This document shows, piece after piece, positions 56,312-64,000 of a stretch of DNA of 64,000 nucleotides (its first letter is position 1; each line of letters begins with the position of its first letter). Both the position numbers and the translations under genes were made by a program. This DNA comes from Pedinophyceae sp. YPF-701 (Eukaryota > Chlorophyta > Pedinophyceae). The notes under the pieces are model-generated. The model had not been told where the DNA came from and did not search any database. It worked only from the letters and a program-made list of their open reading frames with translations. The stretch lies in contig CAJZHL010000026.1 of the NCBI GenBank assembly GCA_916048055.1, positions 58,955 through 122,954 on the forward strand, given 5' to 3'.

Positions 56312-58496
56312 ATGTCCCAGAGCAGCCCGGCGCCCGTGCAGCGCTTGAAACTCGATGCGAGCTCGGCGTTCATCACCGAGATGGCTGCTAGGAACGAGCT
56401 CCAGGTGGGCTTCTCGCACGCCTGCTCCGTGTGAAGGTGGTCGTTCGCATCACGCGCCGTGCATTCAGCCGAGTGAATGCGACCGACCCCGCAGGTCGTG
56501 GTTGCCATGGCTCTCGACGAGATCGTGGAGGAGGAGCGCTGGAGGACGCTGCTCAAGGTCATGCAGGACCGGCACGACATTTTCAAGACAGTCATCACCA
56601 GAGTGCGTGCAGCGGACGCGCCATGCCTGCGCTGGCCACGCGCGGCGGCCTGACCACGCGAACGTCGTGCTCGATCCGGGAATCCGGCGGCCTCTGGAAG
56701 CTGCGCCGCGTGTGTGTGCGTGTCCTTGGTGCAGGACGCCAAGGGAGACCCGTCTCTCGAGCTCAGGGCGGAGGTGCCTTGGGTGCCGGCGGTGTCGAGC
56801 GTGGACTTCGACGACGAGTTCAGCGGAACGACCCGGCTGTCCACGGATCCTGCTTCGTGGGCGGGCGCGGTGACCGCCAGGGACGTGATCGCAGGGTGGC
56901 ATGCCCAGGCCCTCGCCCTGGGCCACGAGCCGCTGGACGAGAACGGCCCGCTCATCCGTGTCACGCTCTGCCGGTACCCGAGGCTGAACAAGACGTTCGC
57001 GCTGTGGGTGATCCACCACGCGCTGTACGACTCGGACGTCATCGTGCGCATCTTCGACGAGCTGGCCCTCGACACGCTGCGGCTGTACGGCCCCGAGGAG
57101 GGCGTCATCTCCGAGGAGGAGGCGGAGCGCGTCCTGAACCCCGGGAGGACGTTCCTGCCGGACAGCGAGACGTTCGGGTCGCACAGGAAGCTGCGCGGGT
57201 GCATGGGCAGCACGTACACGGTCCTGCGCTCGATCACGATGATCGCTTCGGGCATGCTGCGGGCCAAGCAGATCCCGAAGACTCCGAAGCTGACCGCTCC
57301 TCCGGCCGGGGTGACGGGCGAGCGCAGTGCCGAGGCGGTCCACACGTTCCAGCTCTCCGCGGACCTCACCGCCCGCCTGCGCACGGTTGCCAAGGAGCAG
57401 GGCAACACCAACGTCTGGGGGCTCATGTGCGCGATTTCACAGGTCGGTTGCGGTGCGGTGTGTGGCGCGATGACGATCGTCAGCTGTGTGCCAGCGCGCA
57501 AAGCGCATGGCAGTCGATGCCCCCTGTCTCGGCGCAGGTCACGGCGTACGAGCAGGCCGTCCGGACCGGGCTGATTCCCAGCAAGCGATGCGGCTGCCTG
57601 GGCGAGCGCCGAAAGGACCGCGTGTTCGTTGCCGCGGAGATGTCGATGCGGGCGCTGTCCAGGGACCCCGTGCCCGTGACCAGCGAGCGGGGCATGGGCC
57701 TCTGGGCCACGCAGATGGTGTTTCATGCGCCTGCCGCCTTCGTGGACACCCGCGAGGAGCTCTTCGACCTGGCCCGGCGATGCCGCGCGTCGATGGTGGA
57801 CGCTGTCGCGAAAAAGCGCATCCCGTGGCTCGGGGAACGGATCGCGGAGCTCGTCCTGGCCGGGCTCGGAACCCGCAAAGCAGTGGATGTGGTGCGCGCC
57901 TGCATGCTGGGAGCTGCAGCCCTGTAGTGGCAAGACAGCCACGTTGCTCCGCTGCGATGCACACCTCACGTCGCTGCGAGCACTCACAGTGCGAACAAAG
58001 CCGGCGAGGTGCGGCCGCGCGTGTTGTCGCGACCGAGTTGTCGCCGTCCCCCGTGTCCCGCAGATCTCCAAGGCCGCCCCGGTTCCTCTCATCGCGTTCA
58101 ACAACGTCGGCGTGGTCAAGCCGGTGTTCAAGCCCCCCGACCAGGCGCGCGTCGTCGACGGGATCTACTGGTTCGGCGGCGGCTCGAGGTGGGCTTACCC
58201 GGACCACTCGCCGAGGGAACGGGGCTGTGCGTGGCCGTGAAGATCCCCCCGTTACCAGCAGGGGCTCAAAAACACACGGCAATCTGCTCTTCTTGCTGCG
58301 CTGCAGGCCCGATGTGGGCGCGTATCTCGAGTTCTACGTCATCACTCCGGCGACTTCGAGGGGCCCGGAGATGTGCATCACGATTCACAACAACGCCGGC
58401 CGGTTCCCGCGCGATGCTTTCGTCGCGGCTTGTGAGCGCTTCAAGGCGCTCCTCATGCTGGCCGTGGGGGGGGAGTATGCGCAGGTGCCTGTGTAG
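56312..58496 (+). CDS. Condensation-domain-like acyltransferase superfamily protein
   Basis: 525 residues, resembling the CoA-dependent acyltransferase / NRPS condensation fold. Exons 56312-56404, 56495-56602, 56735-57442, 57538-57891, 58064-58188, 58307-58496. The key motif 'HHALYD' (HHxxxD, about 161-166) sits in 'LWVIHHALYDSDVIVRIFDE', as expected for the catalytic histidine. Later blocks: 'VWGLMCAISQVTAYEQAV', 'PLIAFNNVGVVKPVFKPP' and 'MCITIHNNAGRFPRD'. It is one freestanding domain with no carrier-protein or adenylation domain in reach, so an ester- or amide-forming acyltransferase (wax-ester or PapA5-like) is more likely than peptide synthesis. The frame stays open to a TAG at 57927 past the end of exon 4, but joining the next two exons fits the fold better. 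Confidence 0.75.
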
Positions 58497-58540
58497 CAGC
58501 ATGACGTCCGTCTGCGTCGCATGACGCGCGCTTCGCTGCC

Positions 58541-60653
58541 TCAAGAGAGGGGGAAGTTTGCCGGCTGCCGCAGCGGCATGTGAGTCGGAACGGTCTCGTA
58601 GACCCGCCGCTCGATCGGGGCAGCGATCCAGAGGTCCTCGTGCTGCAGCACTCCCTGCAGAGGTCCGGGCGCGGCAGGAGGCACAGGTGGGCCTGGACAC
58701 GTCGCGATGGTTGCTGCAGGCATGCGTTCCAATGCCTCCCGGACCGGATGAGGTTCACCGCCGTGGCCTCCAGCGATTCACTCACCTGAATCGTGACAAG
58801 GATCTCGGACACGGCCTGCTGCGCCAGCGCGTCTCCAGTCGAAGGCGAATCCACGGGCCCCACCACGCACTGGACCGTGATCTCGACGCCCTCGGGCAGG
58901 AGGCGCGACACGCCGATGCGCGGAGAGAAGAACGGATCCCTGGGCTCCCCGGGTAGGCCCAGCGGCATCGTGTCCGGCTCGTCGAACCGCATGACGCACG
59001 GGATCTGCGCCGAGCGGAGGGAGGCGGTGCGCATCACGGCACCTGCCACGCGGCAAAATCTGCGCTCGCGGGCAGCGGCGTTCCAGGCCGGCGTTCGCAC
59101 CTGACGCACGGCGGCCTCGACAAAGCGCATGATCCCCGTGGTCGTCTTTGGGTTCTCCGGCGTGGGCAGGACGAACTTGATCTCCACGTACCGGCAGGGG
59201 CGACGCGACCGGTTGGCGATCGCCGACCGCATCATCTGAGAATTCGGGACCGTGACGCACGCAGTGTCCCTGCGCGGGCATGGAGGCTACGGGAAGCCGG
59301 CTGAGCGAATCGTCGCGCTAGGGCAGCGGTGCGGTCGGCGGCGCAAGCATGCACGGCTCACCTGGAGAGTAACACCTTCGTGACGAGCCAACCAGCGTGA
59401 ATGACGATACCTTCCACCTTCCCCCTGCGCGGGCAGGGCGGAGCGTTGTTGGGGCGCGTTCATGCGAGGACTGTGCATGACGGAACGGCGACGGTGCGCC
59501 AGGTGCGGATTCACGCGACGATCGAGGGCGCGAGGCAGTGCGCACCCGTCTGCGACGACGACGTCTCCCTCGGAGAACGGGCGGAGGATGGCGAGGGCAA
59601 TGCCGCTGAGGAGGTTTTGCAGAAGGGGCTGCAGCGCGACGCAAGCGGCGAGGCCGGACAGCGCGGCCAGGCCGACGGCGGCGAGGGCCATGTCCGTGCA
59701 CACCATGCACATGCTCGCGGAGAGGCCCACGAGCGAGACGGTCAGCACGCGATCGACCACCTCGGCGCGTCCCTGGTCGATGCCCAGCTGGCGCTGCAAG
59801 GCCGGCGTCGCTGCGCGCTTCAAGTGGAGCAGGACCACCGTGGCCCAGACGACGTAGACGGCGTCGCTGAATCCGGCCACGACAGGGTGCGCGTAGTTCA
59901 CCGCCGCCCCCGCGGCCTCCAGGCCCGCCGTGAAGTTGTCAAAGGCCCACAGCACGGCGAACGCGCGACCGAGGGACTGCACGACGGGAGTGAGCCGGCT
60001 CCACACGCTCCCGTCGTAGTCCTCCAGGTGCGGCCGCCCGATCTTGGCCCGCACCGCGCACGAGAGCGCGTGACAAGCGCGCATCGTTCGCTGCGTGCCA
60101 AAGAGCAGCACAAGGGGCAGCCACACCTCCTGCGGCCGCCACGGACTGTTCATCGCCGCGATCTGCACGGAAGACGGGAACGGGCAGCGCGGCGGCAGGT
60201 TGGGCCGCGCGGGGGGGACAGGCGCGTCGGTGTGCACTTGCACGGTGACACAGCGCTGTGAGCAGCCAGTGGGCGCACCGTGGTCGTCGCGACGCAGCCC
60301 AGGGCATGGAACATGTGCCCGAAGAGCGTCGCCGTCAGCGCCTGCCACGCCCTGCCCACCAGGGGCAACAGCGGGACGCAGCACAGGGCGCCGACACACA
60401 TCCACGCGCGCGGAACGCGCGGAACGGGTGCCGGGGCGCGATCGGCAGCCTGCGGAGCAGCCTCGCGCCCACCCGCAGCCGGAGCGGCGTGCGCGCGGGG
60501 GGCCGCGTTCCGCGGCGGTCTCGCGATCGAGGCCGTGCGCCCCCGCAACACAAGGGGTTGGGCTCCCCTGGCGGCATGGGCTCCCCTGGCGGCATGGGCC
60601 CGCACTATTCCGAGCGTGGACGGGGCTGCGATCAGTCCTGACGAAGTCAACAT
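58541..60653 (-). CDS. MscS-like mechanosensitive ion channel, probably plastid or mitochondrial
   Basis: Channel opened by membrane tension, relieving osmotic stress. 518 residues. Exons on the minus strand: 60653-60279, 60162-59546, 59424-59362, 59269-59101, 59004-58786, 58654-58541. Order: an Ala/Pro/Arg-rich leader of about 80 residues, membrane segments ('MCVGALCCVPLLPLVG', 'VWATVVLLHL', 'ALAAVGLAALSGLAACVAL'), the pore/beta-domain core 'PLLQNLLSGIALAILRPF', 'EGDVVVADGGKVEGIVIHAG', 'VTVPNSQMMRSAIANRSRRP', then a cytosolic alpha/beta region. The third exon is only 63 bases. Its stop is 44 bases from the stop of the convergent acyltransferase-like gene, so their transcripts must overlap. 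Confidence 0.9.
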
Positions 60654-61347
60654 GCTGATGCGTCGCTCGAGCACGGGGTTCGGCGGTCGACGTGGGCAGC
60701 GCGGCTCCTCCTGCAGCGTCGTCGTTGCAGGAGCAGCACGACGGCGTTGTTGTGCGTCGCCCGCGGGGTGGCATGTCAGCAGGCGCGTTCGTAGCTGGTC
60801 TGTGCGGTCGTCCGGACATCAGACGCCCGCGGAGGTCGTGCCGCCGGGCTCGTGCAGCGAGCCCTGCGACGAGAGATGCTGCCTGCAGCCACACGGCGCC
60901 GCAGTGCGCTTGCCTGTCGCCGAGGTTGTTCCTTGTTTGCGCTCGAGAGGCGTGAGCTTCACGAGCACTCCGCGACCGTGAGAGCGCGTGTATATCGCCC
61001 AGCGACGGTTGCCTGCCCTAGGCGGATATCGGCTGCGCCTGGTCCGTTGGGCGGTCTGACGTGGCTTGAATCGACTGGCGCTGCCTTTTCCTGCACCGAC
61101 GCGTTCTAGTGGGCTCGGCCGCCCCCTCGGATCCGGCAAAGTCGCGCCGCGACGTGAGGTCTGCGCCCGGGTAGTTGGCAGGTGATGTCTTGGAAAACAG
61201 CCCCGGGCGAACGGCGTTCAACCGTTGACAACGCGGAGCTGCGGGACGGAGGTCTTGTGCGGCCCGGTGCGCGTGCGTGGGCGAGTGCGTAGCTTCAGGC
61301 AGCTGACATGAGCGCACGGCAGCCCGTGCTTCCCTGGTGAGGGCACG
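60654..61347. other. Divergent promoter region, MscS / GUP1
   Basis: 694 bases between two start codons. A TATAT sequence at about 60990-60994 lies near the middle and could serve either gene. Nothing else seen. Confidence 0.45.
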
Positions 61348-63454
61348 ATGGCCGTCGAAACGGGGGTCTGGGCGGGCATCGCCGTGACTGGAGTGGCCGC
61401 AGCGCATGTCGTCGTTGTCCGGGCCTCGAGGGAGTTCACGTCGGAGCGTGGCTCGTGGATGCTGCGCCGGGGATGGTGGGGCCAGCTCGTGGACCTCACC
61501 GACGGACAGTGGGCCGCGTTCCGCGCCTCCATCCCGCTGCTCGCCGCCGGCCTGTCGGTCATCGTGCTCATCACTTCTCTGACGAGGCGCCTCGCCCCCT
61601 CCGCGGCCTCCTTCGTCTCCACAGCGCTCGGGCTCGCCTTCCTGTGGGTGGCGCACGGCGGGTACTCCGTGGCGCACCTGTGCATCGCGCTGGCGCTGTA
61701 CGCGTGGACCACGGGGTGCTCCGGCACAAGGTTAGTCCAAGCTATCGTGTCACGTGCGCCTCTCATCGTTCCGGCGTCTAGAGCAGCACCCGCGCCAGTA
61801 GTATCCCCTTCGGTGAATGCAACTCGCCTCTCATCATTCGCGCGAGTGGAGCTGACGGCGCAGGTTCTTCGTGCCGGTGACGTGGGCCGCCGCCTGCGCG
61901 GTCCTCGCGGCGGTGCGGCTGTACCACGGGTTCGCGTGGCGCGACGTGCACCCGGCGCTGTCGGCGCTCGACGCAGCGGGCGCTGGGTCGATGCGGTGGG
62001 ACGTCTGCTTCAACTTCACGATGCTGCGCCTGATCAGCTTCGCGATCGACCGCCACAGGGCGGTGGTGACCAAGAACGGGAGCGCCGCGGCGAGGGACGT
62101 GGCCAGCAGCGTCGGCGAGCCCCTGCCGCTGGTGCAGTACGGGCTGCTGCCGTTCCTCGAGTACGTGTACTACGCGCCGCTGTACATCACAGGTGAGGGC
62201 GCCGCCCACAGCGTGCACCGGGCTGCCGTGGCCCTCGTCCCGTTACGGCAAAGCGGCCGTGCTTGAACGGTGCAGGCGCGCACGCTCGCGGGGGGCGCGA
62301 CGGGGCGCGACCGGTTTGTACACGATGTTCGGTGCGCGCAGGTCCAGTCATGACGTTCGACGCGTTCACGGCGGCGCGGAGGGCGGCTCGCCGAGGAGGC
62401 ACTACGACGTCGATGCCAACTGTGCGGACAACGGCGGTGTACGGCGTGCGCGTGGCCCTGCTCCTGGTCCTGGTCGAGCTCTTCACCTCGCACCTGTACA
62501 CGAACCTGCTCGCGCAGCGCAGTGGAGGTGAGACCGCGCGCACGCCGCGACGACGCACCCGTCGCACGCGTCGTGCGTCACGCTCCCCCTCGCTTTCGCG
62601 CACCGCCCGGACGCGCGTGACGCAGCTCGCCCGCGTCTCGTGCAGGCTGGTGGGTGTACCAGCGTCCCGCGGTGGTGGGCTCCCTGGGGTTCACGTCGCT
62701 GGTGTACCTGTGGCTCAAGTTCACCGCCATCTGGAGGTTCTTCCGGTTCTTCGCGCTCGCCGACGGAGTGCCCGCGCCGGAGAACCAGCGCCGCTGCATC
62801 TGCGACAACTTCACCGTCCAGGTGCGGCCTGCGCGCGCGTCCCTCGCGTGCACGGTGGTCGCCCTGCGGTCGCCATGCGCCGGTGTCCTGTGTCTTGCCC
62901 GCCGCGAAACGAGCAGCGCAGCCGCTCGGCGCCACACGCAGGGCTTCTGGCGGAACTGGCACTACTCGTTCTACACGTGGCTGCTGCGGTACGTGTACAC
63001 GCCGCTGGGGGGGTCTCGATGGCGCGCGGCGAACAGCTTCGTGATCTTCGCGTTCGTCGCGTTCTGGCACGACCTCGACTGGGAGCTGCTCTCGCGGCTC
63101 CTGACGTGGGCGGGCCTCATGGCGGCGTTCCTGCTGCCGGAGCAGGTGCTGCTGCGCGCGATGGGGCTCGCGCCGTCCAAGGGGGCGTCGGGCGACGTGG
63201 TCGTCGCGGGGACGCTGCGGAGGTCGATCGTGTCGGTGGTGGGCACGGTGCTCATCTGCGGCCTGATCACGGGCTGCCTGGCGGGGTTCGTGATCGGCGG
63301 CTCCGGCGTGGTGCCGTTCCTCACGTCGCTGTTCTCGAGCGAAGGTTGGGCGTTCCTGGGGTGCAGCGCGGTGACGCTCTTCGCGGGCGTGCAGCTGATG
63401 CTCAGCATCCGGCAGTGGGAGGACGACAACGGCCGGCGGCTGTGCCCAGCGTGA
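61348..63454 (+). CDS. MBOAT-family membrane O-acyltransferase, GUP1 type
   Basis: Polytopic ER acyltransferase of 528 residues, related to yeast GUP1 and HHAT-like proteins. Exons 61348-61730, 61864-62192, 62342-62527, 62646-62821, 62942-63454. Seen: multiple hydrophobic helices from the N terminus, 'VCFNFTMLRLISFAIDRH', 'LEYVYYAPLYITGPVMTFD', the MBOAT core 'GFWRNWHYSFYTWLLRYVY' (His365) and 'FAFVAFWHDLDWELL' with the invariant catalytic His401. The proline-glutamate after it ('AFLLPEQVLL') is also a GUP1 trait. Yeast GUP1 remodels the lipid part of GPI anchors; the same role here is inference. The first intron starts GTTAGT, unlike most in the window. Confidence 0.9.
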
Positions 63455-64000
63455 CGGGACACGGCTGCGGGCGCCTGGCTGGAGGCCGGGCGCAGCGCGC
63501 GGCGAGGTTCAGGGTCCCTTCGACGCGGGCAATCGGTCCGCGGTCCGCCACTACGAGCCGGTGGGCGCAAGCAAGCCCACACTGCAGGTGCAAGGTTGTG
63601 CCTTGACGATATCGCATCGACGGGGGTTATCCGGACACGAACTGTCCTGCCATCGCCGGCCCACCAGATGTGCCGCGTGTCGAGTCCTCCGAGGCCCCAC
63701 ACAGCGTCCAGCACGGCGTCGGTGTGGCCGCACAGTGCATGCTCGAGCGGCAGCGGGCTTCGCGCTCGCTCGGGCGCGCTGACGCAGTCGTGTCAGTGGC
63801 GCACATTCGGGGAGTCCCGGAGGTCTCGCCGTGCCTGGCCGGTGGCCGCGCAGCCCGGGGGGACCTTGCAGCAACGAGGCTGGGTGCAGCATGAGCGCCG
63901 CGCGCGGGCGCCGGCGGCCGGCGGCGGCTTGCGGGCGAGCGTGCTCGGCGTACGCGGAGAGCCGGCGCGCAATGCGGAGGCTGCTCGCGCTCCCGCCGCC
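63455..64000. other. Right-edge flank, no gene assigned
   Basis: 546 bases after GUP1. A minus-strand frame around 63590-63715 ('VWGLGGLDTRHIWWAGDG') has a protein-like composition and might be an exon of a gene continuing past the edge. I cannot confirm it. Confidence 0.3.

Noticed and set aside
57892-57927. Ending the condensation-like protein at the TAG at 57925-57927
   Set aside because: A good donor just before (GATGTG|GTGCGC) joins in phase to two downstream exons with clear acyltransferase-like sequence.
1-64000. Bacterial operons, CRISPR arrays, insertion sequences, rRNA or tRNA genes
   Set aside because: Looked for and not found. Gene structure is eukaryotic throughout, the only tandem arrays are the RPB1 CTD repeats and the CAG tract, and no cloverleaf candidate was convincing by eye.

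Overview
The window is nuclear DNA of a very GC-rich, gene-dense eukaryotic alga, most likely a unicellular green alga (chlorophyte or prasinophyte grade). Coding regions are broken by short introns, mostly about 65-130 bases. I assembled 24 multi-exon genes by hand, one of them cut by the left edge. Splice phases close in every multi-exon model, with no frameshifts. The plastid lineage is suggested by 1-deoxyxylulose-5-phosphate synthase, diaminopimelate epimerase, a non-catalytic ClpR-type Clp subunit, a plant-type NTF2-like/SOUL heme-binding protein, an AlgH/UPF0301 protein and an MscS channel with a plastid-like leader. A dynein assembly factor (DNAAF4/DYX1C1) implies a flagellated stage. 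The species is not identified.

Layout, left to right. 1-9.6 kb: ammonium transporter C-terminus (+), DapF (-), a protein kinase ending in a CaaX box (+), a polyglutamine protein of unknown function (-), a membrane-anchored short-chain dehydrogenase (+). 9.6-15.7 kb: RPB1, the largest RNA polymerase II subunit (-), with 31 CTD heptads. 15.9-24.6 kb: SOUL heme protein (-), cytosolic Phe-tRNA synthetase beta (+), YggS/PROSC PLP-binding protein (+), a right-handed beta-helix protein (-). 24.6-31.7 kb: a 2-kb gene-poor stretch holding a duplicated terminal-exon fragment, a ZIP/ZupT metal transporter (+), an unrecognised protein that is the source of that fragment (-), a type II membrane protein (+). 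32-44.9 kb: DNAAF4, PEX2, ClpR (-), RCC1, a tail-anchored C2 protein, AlgH/UPF0301. 45-64 kb: DXS (-), kinesin (-), MLH1 (+), a condensation-domain-like protein (+), MscS channel (-), GUP1-type MBOAT (+).

The genes are not organised by pathway. They are mostly single-copy housekeeping genes in alternating orientation, with convergent pairs only 44-121 bases apart and divergent pairs sharing promoter regions of 0.3-0.7 kb. No bacterial-type operon, mobile element, CRISPR array, rRNA or tRNA gene was recognised.

The most unusual observations are: an RPB1 whose clamp has lost the canonical zinc-ligand residues and whose CTD has no Ser7; a protein kinase with a prenylation motif and a 116-residue stretch between DFG and APE; three GC-AG introns and a GTGCGC-rich donor consensus; and a recent partial gene duplication that kept its reading frame. 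Four genes have no function I can name.
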